Of a stretch of DNA of 12,950 nucleotides, positions 5,749-12,950 are shown in pieces; positions within the stretch are counted from its first letter, which is position 1, and each line of letters opens with the position of its first letter. The DNA is from CAZOVK01 sp964583165. GTDB lineage: Bacteria > Bacillota > Clostridia > Lachnospirales > WRAX01. A program made the translations under genes and the position numbers. Under the pieces are notes generated by a model that made no database searches, was not told where the DNA came from, and saw nothing but the letters and a program-made list of their open reading frames with translations. Location of the stretch: positions 1 through 12,950 of the forward strand of contig CAZOVK010000066.1 in the NCBI GenBank assembly GCA_964583165.1. Direction: 5' to 3'.

Positions 5749-7141
5749 GCGGCAGAAATTCATCATCTATGCAATAACCATATTTGCGCTCTACTTCTTC
5801 ATTGCGGAAATACGGTATAACATTATTCAAGTAATTACGCCCCCCAAGCCCTCATCAACACCTACGGTAGTGAACCCCGGCCGCCCAATTACCCCTGTGG
5901 TTTACATGAACCCCGACGTGAACAGGGATTTGTTTTGGCGCGAAGATTTAGAGTTCATGCGCGACAAAATTCTGGCAACCCACCCACTGTTTGACCGAAA
6001 ACCTCACATAAACATACCCCGCTATGACGAGAATGCCCGCGCAGATAGGCGCGCAACCTTCGTTAATGACTTTGAACAACTCATTTACCAAATACCCGAC
6101 TTAAACGACGCTGGTATTGTCTTTGAAGCACAACGGATAATCGCGAGTCTCGGCGACTACCACTCAAAGCTCTACATGCACAGTGGCGAACAACTCTTTT
6201 TTCCGTTCATACTCACGGGTTTTGAAGAAAACCAATACATCTACCTAGCGCGATACCGTCACAGAAAAACCCTCGGTAAGCGCATAACCGCTATTAACGA
6301 TATAAACATATTTGATGTCCTAAATCGCATAGCGCCCTACATATCAGCCGATACGGGCAACACCCATCACTTGATGAGTGGCGACTACATGCTGTCCTCC
6401 GCCGAATTACTCGCGCATGTGGGCGTTATAGACGACCCAGAAAGCGCCAACTTCACTCTAACAGACGAAAACGGGGAATCCACAACCATGTTTGTGAAAT
6501 CCGTACCGCTTTTGATTTACACAACCCCATGGGCGGGCTGGGTTAGCGTGGTAGAAAACCCCACACGTTATGTAGACAAATGGCCACAACTCAAATATTA
6601 CTATGAGTATTGGGATGACGACAATACGTTGTATTGGCGACACCGCTCCTGCATAGAGATGAACTCACGACCCATGAACAAATTCTATGATTCTATAATC
6701 GAATCGATTAAACAAACCCCACCCGATAAAATCATCATAGACCTACGCGATAACGGCGGCGGCTATCTCTACAACTTCGACAGTTTTGCCGTCCGCCTAA
6801 TCACCCTAACCAGCCAGAATTCTACTCCCATTTATGTCATTGTTGACCACTCCACGCGCTCCCACGCCGTGAGCATAGCCACACGCCTAAAAAACCTCTC
6901 AACCCGCGTCACCATTGTCGGCACCCCCACAGGCGAATCTCCGATTTTCTTCTACGACCCCGCGGGCTTCGTCATGCCCCATTCCAAGCTCCCGTTCGAC
7001 TGCTCGCGCGACTACATAAACAACACGCGCAACCGCAACTTTAACTCTAACACCCTCACGCCCGACGTCTATATCGAAGACAGCTTCGAAGACTACATCA
7101 ACCAATATGACCGAATTATCGAAACAATCAAAACATTCTGA
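5741..7141 (+). CDS. S41-peptidase-like membrane-anchored protein, copy 1
   Basis: This 466-residue protein starts at the ATG at 5741, inside the last codons of the ilvD-like gene; there is no strong Shine-Dalgarno, so translational coupling is likely. A basic MNRR start and a hydrophobic stretch at about residues 7-24 form a signal anchor, so the rest should be extracytoplasmic. A domain resembling the C-terminal processing protease (S41) fold follows. Its features are KIIIDLRDNGGG at 330-341, a serine region DHSTRSHAV at 369-377 with S374 aligned to the expected nucleophile, VGTPTGESP, and a PDVYIED end. No PDZ domain is obvious. It is paralogous over its whole length to the next gene. Because the residues around the serine differ from the usual TASAxE, catalytic activity is uncertain. 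Codon use is rich in C-ending codons, unlike copy 2. Confidence 0.75.
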   Translation: MNRRQKFIIYAITIFALYFFIAEIRYNIIQVITPPKPSSTPTVVNPGRPITPVVYMNPDVNRDLFWREDLEFMRDKILATHPLFDRKPHINIPRYDENARADRRATFVNDFEQLIYQIPDLNDAGIVFEAQRIIASLGDYHSKLYMHSGEQLFFPFILTGFEENQYIYLARYRHRKTLGKRITAINDINIFDVLNRIAPYISADTGNTHHLMSGDYMLSSAELLAHVGVIDDPESANFTLTDENGESTTMFVKSVPLLIYTTPWAGWVSVVENPTRYVDKWPQLKYYYEYWDDDNTLYWRHRSCIEMNSRPMNKFYDSIIESIKQTPPDKIIIDLRDNGGGYLYNFDSFAVRLITLTSQNSTPIYVIVDHSTRSHAVSIATRLKNLSTRVTIVGTPTGESPIFFYDPAGFVMPHSKLPFDCSRDYINNTRNRNFNSNTLTPDVYIEDSFEDYINQYDRIIETIKTF

Positions 7142-8538
7142 AAGGCGGTTTTTCAATGAAAAAGCTCATGCTCGCGCTACTTGCGTGTTGTTTGATTGCG
7201 GCATTCGCTTTAAGCGAGATATACCCCGCTGATACTGCTGTTTCCAAGCCAGAAACGCCCCAAGAAATCCCGAAGTCTATAGTTAGTTACATAGAGCCTG
7301 ACGAAAACCGTAACTCCAAATGGATAACTGACATGGAATATTTACGGAATACAATTCTGGAAACACACCCACTTTTCGGTCATGGTGAGGTTGCTGACCC
7401 ATTGCCGTTTACTAAAGAAGAGCTTATTAATCAACGTGAAATCTTCATTTCATCTTTTGATGACTTAATCTCACGCATACCAAGTCTGTCAGATGCTGAC
7501 ATCTTGTTTGATGCACAGTTGATAATAGCCCAGCAACTGCAAGATGTACATACAAAGTTGTTTTTATTTGGCAACGAGCAAGCCCCCTACTATCCATTCA
7601 GGTTTAAGGGTTTTGGTCTTGACCAGTATGTATATTTAGCAGGTGAAGGTTATGAAGAAGCCCTAGGCAAACGCCTTGTTGCGATTAATGGCATAGATAT
7701 TCTGGACATATTGAGCCGTATAGCTCCATACTTTTCAACTGATAACGGTAATCTATATATATTCCTCAGCAGGGTTCTGGGTCAGCTATCATATGTTGAA
7801 CTTTTGGCTCGTGTAGGCGTGGTGAACGGGATAGAACCGGCTGATTACACCTTCGTCAATGAAGACGGGACAACATTTGTTATTAAGGCGGAACCGGTTA
7901 TTATTAACTATGATGACAACCCGTTCTCAAACTGGACAAAATTTTTACCGGACGAAAAGCTAACCAGATATTTAGACAAAAAGCCCGAGGTCAGATACTA
8001 TTATGAATACTGGGAAGAAGAAAGTACTCTATACTGGCGTGACCGCTCTTGTTGGCCTATGGATGATTACTCACGCGTTGACCTGTTTAATGACATGCGT
8101 AAAGTACTATATGAAAACAAACCAAGGAAGCTCATCTTTGACTTCCGTGACAATATTGGCGGTCCAATGAACCATTTTGATGGGTTCTTACTGTCGGTAA
8201 AAAACGCTATCTTCTCAATCGACACTAAAGTCTACGTTTTGGTAAACAACAGCACAGCTTCAGCCGGTGTAGTTATGTCATCTTTTGCCAAAAGAAGATT
8301 GAATAACATTACTATTGTCGGTGCGCCTTGTGGTCAAGCGCCCATGACTTTCGCCGGACCTTTGGACTGTTCGCTTCCCAATTCAAAAGTAAAGTTCATG
8401 TGCGCGAAAGCCTATTATAGTGCCATGCCTGATATTGATTACCCTACAAACACCCTCATGCCCGACATCTACATAGAAGATAGCTTCACCGACTACAAGA
8501 ACCAGTATGACCGCGTGATTGAAACAATCAAAGCCTAC
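7049..8538 (+). repeat. Conserved 90-nt 3' ends of the tandem S41-like genes (direct repeat)
   Basis: Bases 7049-7138 and 8449-8538, the last 30 sense codons of each gene, align without gaps at 72 of 90 positions by my manual count. Both encode the NTL(T/M)PD(V/I)YIEDSF end. Upstream the two genes are less alike at DNA level although the proteins remain alignable. This marks them as a tandem duplication; the feature spans both copies and the sequence between them. Confidence 0.7.
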
Positions 8539-8541
8539 TAG
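7156..8541 (+). CDS. S41-peptidase-like secreted protein, copy 2
   Basis: This 461-residue paralogue begins 14 nt after copy 1, with an AAAGGCGG Shine-Dalgarno. The N-terminus MKKLMLALLACCLIAAFAL is a secretion signal. A Cys pair at residues 11-12 suggests, but does not convincingly make, a lipobox, so it may be a cleaved signal, an anchor or a lipoprotein. The S41-like features are KLIFDFRDNIGG at 325-336, NNSTASAGV at 364-372 with S369 as the likely nucleophile, VGAPCGQAP, and a LPNSKV segment before the final PDIYIED. The TASAGV motif is closer to active S41 proteases than that of copy 1. Its substrate is unknown, and acting on cell-wall or secreted proteins is a guess. Most of the gene uses more T- and A-ending codons than its neighbours, whereas the last 90 nt closely resemble the end of copy 1. 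Confidence 0.75.
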   Translation: MKKLMLALLACCLIAAFALSEIYPADTAVSKPETPQEIPKSIVSYIEPDENRNSKWITDMEYLRNTILETHPLFGHGEVADPLPFTKEELINQREIFISSFDDLISRIPSLSDADILFDAQLIIAQQLQDVHTKLFLFGNEQAPYYPFRFKGFGLDQYVYLAGEGYEEALGKRLVAINGIDILDILSRIAPYFSTDNGNLYIFLSRVLGQLSYVELLARVGVVNGIEPADYTFVNEDGTTFVIKAEPVIINYDDNPFSNWTKFLPDEKLTRYLDKKPEVRYYYEYWEEESTLYWRDRSCWPMDDYSRVDLFNDMRKVLYENKPRKLIFDFRDNIGGPMNHFDGFLLSVKNAIFSIDTKVYVLVNNSTASAGVVMSSFAKRRLNNITIVGAPCGQAPMTFAGPLDCSLPNSKVKFMCAKAYYSAMPDIDYPTNTLMPDIYIEDSFTDYKNQYDRVIETIKAY

Positions 8542-8570
8542 GATTTTGTAGATTTGTGCAAATTTTCCTC

Positions 8571-8599
8571 TTGCGTTTTTGACGAAAATTCGATATAAT
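8571..8599 (+). promoter_or_regulatory. Sigma-A-type promoter of the uracil permease gene
   Basis: The -35 box TTGCGT (8571-8576) and a perfect -10 box TATAAT (8594-8599) are 17 nt apart, with transcription expected from about 8606. The leader would be only about 30 nt and ends in the Shine-Dalgarno AGGAGGA. That leaves no room for a PyrR attenuator or purine riboswitch between this promoter and the gene. Confidence 0.7.
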
Positions 8600-8636
8600 A
8601 TCTCGGGTTAAAATCAAAATCGCAGGAGGAAAAGCA

Positions 8637-9899
8637 ATGAGAAGAGTTATTCAAGTGGAGGAGCGTCCGCCGCTCAAGGAGGCGTTGCCGCTCGGCTTCC
8701 AACACCTGTTCGCCATGTTCGGCGCGTCAGTTCTGGTTCCGTCAATCTTCGGCATCAATCCCGCAATCGTACTGTTTATGAATGGTTTGGGCACACTGTT
8801 GTTCATGTTCCTGACCAAAGGCAAGGCCCCGGCGTTTCTGGGCTCCAGTTTCTCATTTATTTCACCGGCTTTGATTATCATAGCTAACCAATCACTGGGT
8901 TATCCCTACGCGTTGGGCGGTTTCGTGATATCAGGGCTTTTATTTTGCGTATTCGCACTCATAATCGGCAAATTTGGTTCTGACTGGATTCAGTTTGTCT
9001 TGCCGCCCGCCGCAATGGGGCCTGTCATCGCACTGATTGGGCTGGAGCTTGCGGGTGTCGCGGCGCAAACGGGCGGTGTTCTCATTCAAGAGGGCGTGGC
9101 AATGGACATGCGTTATGTACTCGTCTTTGTCGCAACTCTCGCTGTCATGATTTTCGGTTCGGTATTGTTCCGCGGTTTCTTCGCCGTCATTCCGATACTG
9201 ATTGCCATAGTTTTTGGCTATGTACTCTCTCTAATCGTCGGCATTGTCGATTTCTCAGCGCTTGAAGGCGCGGCGCTCTTCGCTCTGCCAAACTTCCAAC
9301 TCCCACAATTCAACCTTGACGCAATCCTTATCATCATGCCCGCAACTCTGGTCGTCCTAAGTGAACACATCGGTCATCAGCTCGTCACCAGCAAAGTCGT
9401 CGGGCGCGACCTTATTAAAGACCCCGGGCTTCACCGCTCCATGCTCGGCGACGGTCTGTCAACAGCCATTTCGGGTATGCTCGGCTCCGTTCCGACAACT
9501 ACATACGGCGAGAATATCGGCGTTATGGCTATCACAAAGGTATACAGCGTATGGGTTATCGGGCTTGCCGCCGTTATCTCGATTGTGTTCTCGTTCATCG
9601 GCGTTGTCAGCGCCGCGATTCAAACAATCCCGGGGCCTGTCATGGGCGCCGTCAGTTTCGTTCTCTATGGCATGATAGCCGTTTCGGGCATTCGCTTGCT
9701 CGTTGAATCGAACGTAGACTACAGCAAATCGAAGAACCTCATGTTGACTAGCGTTGTCCTCATTGTCGGCCTGTCCGGCATTGCCGTTCAGCTTGGCAAT
9801 GTTCAATTGCGCGGTATGGCTCTCGCGACAGTCGTCGGTATGATTCTAAGCCTTATATTCTTCTTAATCGAAAAATTCAATCTCGTTAACGAAAACTAA
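8637..9899 (+). CDS. uraA: Uracil permease (NCS2 nucleobase:cation symporter)
   Basis: This 420-residue protein, near the length of E. coli UraA, is strongly hydrophobic and fits the 14-helix NCS2 fold, importing uracil with protons across the cytoplasmic membrane. The N-terminal PLGFQHLFAMFGASVLVP is a hallmark of the family. The substrate-site motifs are SEHIGHQ at 242-248, with E243 and H247 matching UraA E241 and H245, and TTYGENIG ending at residue 295, with E292 matching UraA E290. The ATG at 8637 follows a strong AGGAGGA Shine-Dalgarno and its own promoter at 8571-8599. The conserved residues favour uracil over xanthine or urate. The gene could equally be named pyrP as in Bacillus. It is not next to other pyr genes in this window, so it looks like a salvage gene with its own transcript. 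Confidence 0.92.
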   Translation: MRRVIQVEERPPLKEALPLGFQHLFAMFGASVLVPSIFGINPAIVLFMNGLGTLLFMFLTKGKAPAFLGSSFSFISPALIIIANQSLGYPYALGGFVISGLLFCVFALIIGKFGSDWIQFVLPPAAMGPVIALIGLELAGVAAQTGGVLIQEGVAMDMRYVLVFVATLAVMIFGSVLFRGFFAVIPILIAIVFGYVLSLIVGIVDFSALEGAALFALPNFQLPQFNLDAILIIMPATLVVLSEHIGHQLVTSKVVGRDLIKDPGLHRSMLGDGLSTAISGMLGSVPTTTYGENIGVMAITKVYSVWVIGLAAVISIVFSFIGVVSAAIQTIPGPVMGAVSFVLYGMIAVSGIRLLVESNVDYSKSKNLMLTSVVLIVGLSGIAVQLGNVQLRGMALATVVGMILSLIFFLIEKFNLVNEN

Positions 9900-9946
9900 A
9901 GAATAACACACCCAAATTCGCGGACAATATCTTTGGGGTGATAGAA

Positions 9947-10045
9947 TTGTCCAAGAAAAAACAAAGCATGAGCGATAAAGCGGAAGAAACCAAGCGCGAA
10001 TCCAATAAAAAGGACTTGCCGCTCGGCATACCGCAAAAGCAATAA
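9947..10045 (+). CDS. Candidate 32-residue basic protein, TTG start
   Basis: A short frame opens at TTG 9947, 6 nt after GGGGTG (9935-9940), and runs 32 codons to TAA at 10043-10045, right at the foot of the terminator. The predicted peptide is very hydrophilic and Lys-rich, beginning MSKKKQSMSDKAEETK and ending LPLGIPQKQ, with no membrane segment or known motif. It sits 47 nt after the uracil permease and would share its transcript. Two other genes in the window also use TTG with a strong Shine-Dalgarno, which makes this start credible. An internal ATG eight codons in has no good Shine-Dalgarno. I recognise no family, and it could be a chance frame. Confidence 0.45.
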   Translation: MSKKKQSMSDKAEETKRESNKKDLPLGIPQKQ

Positions 10046-10082
10046 AAAAAGCCGTTCCCGATTGTTCGGGAGCGGCTTTTTT
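10045..10082. terminator. Bidirectional intrinsic terminator between convergent genes
   Basis: An 11-bp stem (10051-10061 with 10066-10076, one G-T wobble, 4-nt loop) is flanked by six A residues on the left and six T residues on the right, extending the pairing. It can end transcription from both sides: the uracil permease transcript on the plus strand, and the htrA-like pair on the minus strand, whose last stop codon is at 10091. Confidence 0.9.
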
Positions 10083-10090
10083 ATTCCATT

Positions 10091-11590
10091 CTAGAACCCC
10101 GTCTGTGGCAGAACTGTCATTGTTACCGTTATCGTCAGCGTTTCCTTGCCGTCGCGTATAAGCTTAACTTCTACCTTTTGCCCAATCTCTGTTGCGCCCA
10201 CGGCTTCAATGAGTTGCTCCTTTGTCAAAATCGGCAAGCCGTTAAAGCCTGTGATTACGTCTGTGCGCTTTATGCCCGCCGCTTCGGCACATGAACCTAC
10301 CACAACCGATTCAACAATCGCGCCCGCCATAGGTAGGTTAAACTGCTTCGCGAATTGCTCTGTCATGTTAGAAACCGTGATGCCCAGTTTCGGCTTAGGC
10401 GTTGCGTTCATCAAGTTTTCGAGAATCGGCTTTGCTGTGTTTGACGGTATCGCATAACCCGTACCCTCCGCATAATCGGGGGAATTAGGGTTGCCACCCG
10501 GATTGATTTGCGCCAGCTTCGCCGTTGTGATACCTATGACCTCACCCTTTATGTTGATAATCGCGCCGCCCGAGTTGCCCGGGTTTATGGCGGCGTTGGT
10601 TTGAAGGACGGTTAAATCGGCCATTTCTGTTGTAATCTCGCGGTTTTTAGCACTTATCATGCCGTTTGTGGCCGTAATGCCCTCGCCGTTTGCGTTACCA
10701 ATCGCAAGGACTATATCACCCACCCGCGCCTTCTCAGAATCACCAAAGGATGCTACAACCACGCGGTTAATGCCTACCTTAGACAAATCGGCCTTGCTGA
10801 TAGAAATTACGGCCAAATCAGACACTACTTCCTTACCGACAAGCTTCGCGGCCACGCCCTCAGCGCCTGAAATTCTCACGGTGACGCCTGAAGCTCCGTC
10901 TACCACATGCGCATTGGTTGCCACATAAACATAGTCATTGTCTTCATGAAAGATAACGCCCGAACCCATGCCGTTCCCCTCAGCGGGTATGTTCAACATC
11001 GATGTAACATTGTACTTTGTTTCAATCACAACAACCGACGGCTCTACACGTTCTATCAAATCGGCGTATCCCTCGCCCTCGGTCACAACCACATTCCCCG
11101 AGGCAGTTGGTAATGCGTCCTTCTCTTGAAAACTGAACGGCTCACGTGGCTGTTCCGACGGCGCGGGCACAAAGTAGTGTTGCGCGACGGGTATGCCCAA
11201 GCCTATCCCAAACCCCAAACTGCCGCCGCCCAAAACCGCCGCCAACGCCACAATCGCAACAGTCCTGCGTAAGCGCGAAGCCCCACGCTTCTTCGTCTGG
11301 TTCTTAACTGTTTCACTAATCGCCGCAGAAGCCAAAACAGGGCTTGATTCTACTGCTACAGGGGTCGGAAACTCGGTTCCCGCACTCGCTGTCGTTGTCG
11401 AAACTTCAACAGCAGGGGTTACATCACTGGTTAAAGCCAATTCTGGCATAGGCGCAACCTCTGCCGCCACTTCAGGCTTTTTCGTGTATAAATCACGGCT
11501 GATTTCCGCTTGAATACGCTCTAAATCGGTCATATCCTCCATATATTGAGGAATATTTCTTCTGCCCATATCTTCTCTTTGTTCGTCCAT
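10091..11590 (-). CDS. htrA: Membrane-anchored HtrA/DegP-like serine protease with PDZ domain (second of pair)
   Basis: This 499-residue S1C protease is likely involved in surface-protein quality control. A long cytoplasmic N-terminus of about 108 residues includes a low-complexity Ala/Val/Thr/Pro/Glu-rich part (about 40-90) and a basic stretch KKRGASRLRR. One membrane helix follows at about 111-135. The trypsin-like domain carries H228 (in TNAHVV), D258 (in SDLAVI) and S340 (in NPGNSGG), so the triad is complete. One PDZ domain occupies about 400-490, starting at KLGITVSN. The ATG at 11590 has a GGGGGA Shine-Dalgarno close upstream. It lies 39 nt after the stop of its paralogue with no terminator between, so they form an operon. 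The C-terminus ends in LPQTGF, which resembles a sortase motif but lacks the needed hydrophobic and basic tail. Function beyond protease is inferred from the family. Confidence 0.9.
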   Translation of the reverse strand: MDEQREDMGRRNIPQYMEDMTDLERIQAEISRDLYTKKPEVAAEVAPMPELALTSDVTPAVEVSTTTASAGTEFPTPVAVESSPVLASAAISETVKNQTKKRGASRLRRTVAIVALAAVLGGGSLGFGIGLGIPVAQHYFVPAPSEQPREPFSFQEKDALPTASGNVVVTEGEGYADLIERVEPSVVVIETKYNVTSMLNIPAEGNGMGSGVIFHEDNDYVYVATNAHVVDGASGVTVRISGAEGVAAKLVGKEVVSDLAVISISKADLSKVGINRVVVASFGDSEKARVGDIVLAIGNANGEGITATNGMISAKNREITTEMADLTVLQTNAAINPGNSGGAIINIKGEVIGITTAKLAQINPGGNPNSPDYAEGTGYAIPSNTAKPILENLMNATPKPKLGITVSNMTEQFAKQFNLPMAGAIVESVVVGSCAEAAGIKRTDVITGFNGLPILTKEQLIEAVGATEIGQKVEVKLIRDGKETLTITVTMTVLPQTGF

Positions 11591-11629
11591 ATATATCCCC
11601 CTATTACCAAAAGTATTTTTTAAGTAATC

Positions 11630-12937
11630 CTAAAAACTCGTCCCTTCCGAATAATTCTGAACAGTACCCGAAAGCTCCACGCTGTTGGTCGTGCCACGTG
11701 ACGTGCGCATTACCTTAAACGTCACCGTGCCACCCACGCCCGATTGCTCCAGTTGCAACATCAGCGCGTCAGCCGTGAGAACCTCGACGCCATTCACGGC
11801 AACAATGATGTCGCCCGCTTTCATGCCCACATTCGCCGCCGTGCCACCCTTATAAAGCCCATTGACATATATGCCGAGCGACGGCAGGTTATACAGCGCC
11901 TTTAGGTTTTCGGTTATGTCAACCGCATCAATGCCCATGTAGACCTTTTTCACGATGCCCGTCTTCATAATTTGGTTGGCAATGTCTAATACCTCGTTTG
12001 ATGGTATCGCGTACCCCACGCCCTCAATCTCTGTCGCCGTGAGTTTCGCCGTGTTCACGCCGATAACCTGACCGCGCGAGTTAGTGAGCGCGCCGCCCGA
12101 ATTACCGGGGTTGATTGCGGCGTCTGTTTGAATAACATTAAGCGTAACTCCCTGATTATCCGTCAGCTTCTTATCTACAGCCGATATAATGCCAAACGTC
12201 GCCGACTTACCGTGCCCCAGTGAATTACCGACAGCCACAACAGGGTCACCCACGCGGATTTTGCTAGAATCCGCGAACTGCGCCACAACAACATTCGTAA
12301 TACCCGCTTTTGCCAAATCCTTCTTATTCACCGATATAACCGCTATATCCGAATTAGAAACCCCGCCCACATAACTCGCGGGAATCTCCGTCTTGTCGTC
12401 AAACGAAATACTCGCTTTGTTCGCGCCCCTCACAACATGATAATTCGTAACAACATAAATCTTCTCGTCGTCCTGCTTGAAAACAATGCCCGAACCCGCC
12501 GACGGCACCGAGCGGACTTCGTTAAACCATGTCGTCTGCTGTGTCATTACATTGATACTGACAACACTCTGCTCTACGTCCTCAAAGACCTGTGCAACGG
12601 AGAACCCCCCCGCACTCTCAACCCCTGCCATCATCTGCGAATAACTTGACGCATACTCCTCCGCGCTGGCTTGAATGTCAGAGAACGTCGGAACGGATTC
12701 AAACTGCCTGTTAAACTCCTCAATCGTGAGGTACTGCTCCAAGTTGGCGCGTTCCTCCGCCACAAACTTGCCTTCCGCGTATTTGTAGCCCATGGTCGCG
12801 CCCAAACCCGCACCCGCACCAAACGAACCCGCCGTTACAATTAAACAAACCGCAACCGCGCCCAGCGTTTTTAAAAACTTCCGTTTCGGCTTTACGGGCG
12901 GCGTTGGTGAAAAGGTTTCATGGTTAAAGTCGTACAT
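11630..12937 (-). CDS. htrA: Membrane-anchored HtrA/DegP-like serine protease with PDZ domain (first of pair)
   Basis: This 435-residue paralogue has a short cytoplasmic N-terminus of about 20 residues with KPKRK. A Gly/Ala-rich membrane helix follows at about 24-50, then an extracytoplasmic linker of about 60 residues rich in Glu and Ser. The protease domain has the complete triad H167 (in TNYHVV), D197 (in SDIAVI) and S280 (in NPGNSGG). One PDZ domain at about 332-425 contains MGIDAVD and AGDIIVAVNG. The ATG at 12937 has AGGGGGAA 5 nt upstream, the same type of ribosome binding site as the downstream copy, so the gene is complete; its promoter lies outside the window. Gram-positive HtrA proteases of this build degrade or refold misfolded exported proteins, often under envelope-stress two-component control, but the regulator cannot be seen here. 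Confidence 0.9.
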   Translation of the reverse strand: MYDFNHETFSPTPPVKPKRKFLKTLGAVAVCLIVTAGSFGAGAGLGATMGYKYAEGKFVAEERANLEQYLTIEEFNRQFESVPTFSDIQASAEEYASSYSQMMAGVESAGGFSVAQVFEDVEQSVVSINVMTQQTTWFNEVRSVPSAGSGIVFKQDDEKIYVVTNYHVVRGANKASISFDDKTEIPASYVGGVSNSDIAVISVNKKDLAKAGITNVVVAQFADSSKIRVGDPVVAVGNSLGHGKSATFGIISAVDKKLTDNQGVTLNVIQTDAAINPGNSGGALTNSRGQVIGVNTAKLTATEIEGVGYAIPSNEVLDIANQIMKTGIVKKVYMGIDAVDITENLKALYNLPSLGIYVNGLYKGGTAANVGMKAGDIIVAVNGVEVLTADALMLQLEQSGVGGTVTFKVMRTSRGTTNSVELSGTVQNYSEGTSF

Positions 12938-12950
12938 ATCTGTTCCCCCT

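Noticed and set aside
7156..7200. Lipoprotein signal in S41 copy 2
   Set aside because: The Cys at residue 11 or 12 comes after a very short hydrophobic part and is followed by more hydrophobic residues, so the lipobox is not convincing.
8600..8636. PyrR attenuator or purine riboswitch for the uracil permease
   Set aside because: The predicted leader is about 30 nt with no hairpin or terminator.
10091..10108. LPQTG sortase-like motif at the end of the second HtrA protein
   Set aside because: The protein stops one residue after the motif, with no hydrophobic segment or basic tail, and it is already anchored at the N-terminus. No frameshifted tail is visible downstream.

Overview
The window reads as a chromosomal segment of an anaerobic Firmicute, most likely a clostridium. 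The grounds are a butyrate-kinase-linked ferredoxin-dependent 2-oxoacid oxidoreductase operon, membrane-anchored HtrA proteases, strong purine-rich ribosome binding sites (GGAGG and GGGGGA types), sigma-A style promoters and several TTG starts. No genus can be assigned from what is visible. No rRNA, tRNA, insertion sequence or CRISPR array was seen.

Positions 1-3563 (+) hold a tightly packed operon: the 3' end of a butyrate kinase gene, a P-loop ATPase of unknown role, a 2x[4Fe-4S] ferredoxin subunit, and the alpha, beta and gamma subunits of a VorBAC-type branched-chain 2-oxoacid:ferredoxin oxidoreductase. The expected chemistry is oxidative decarboxylation of branched-chain 2-oxoacids to acyl-CoA plus reduced ferredoxin. 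Butyrate kinase, with a phosphotransacylase presumably upstream of the window, would then make ATP from the acyl phosphate.

Positions 3564-4086 look intergenic but are densely organised, and this is the most interesting part of the window. A 51-residue single-pass membrane protein is encoded on the minus strand with its own consensus promoter, a sequesterable Shine-Dalgarno and its own terminator. A second consensus promoter on the plus strand drives a predicted RNA of about 131 nt ending in a strong terminator. That RNA is complementary to the 3' end of the membrane-protein mRNA. This is the layout of a type I toxin-antitoxin module of the TxpA/RatA or BsrG/SR4 kind, but the peptide does not clearly match a named toxin family.

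Positions 4087-8541 (+) hold an IlvD/Edd-family dehydratase with unusual active-site substitutions, overlapped by 8 nt by the first of two tandem S41-protease-like extracytoplasmic proteins. Positions 8571-10082 (+) hold a promoter, a uracil permease of the NCS2 family, a candidate 32-residue basic ORF with a TTG start and a bidirectional terminator. Positions 10091-12937 (-) hold two tandem membrane-anchored HtrA/DegP-like serine proteases, transcribed towards that shared terminator.
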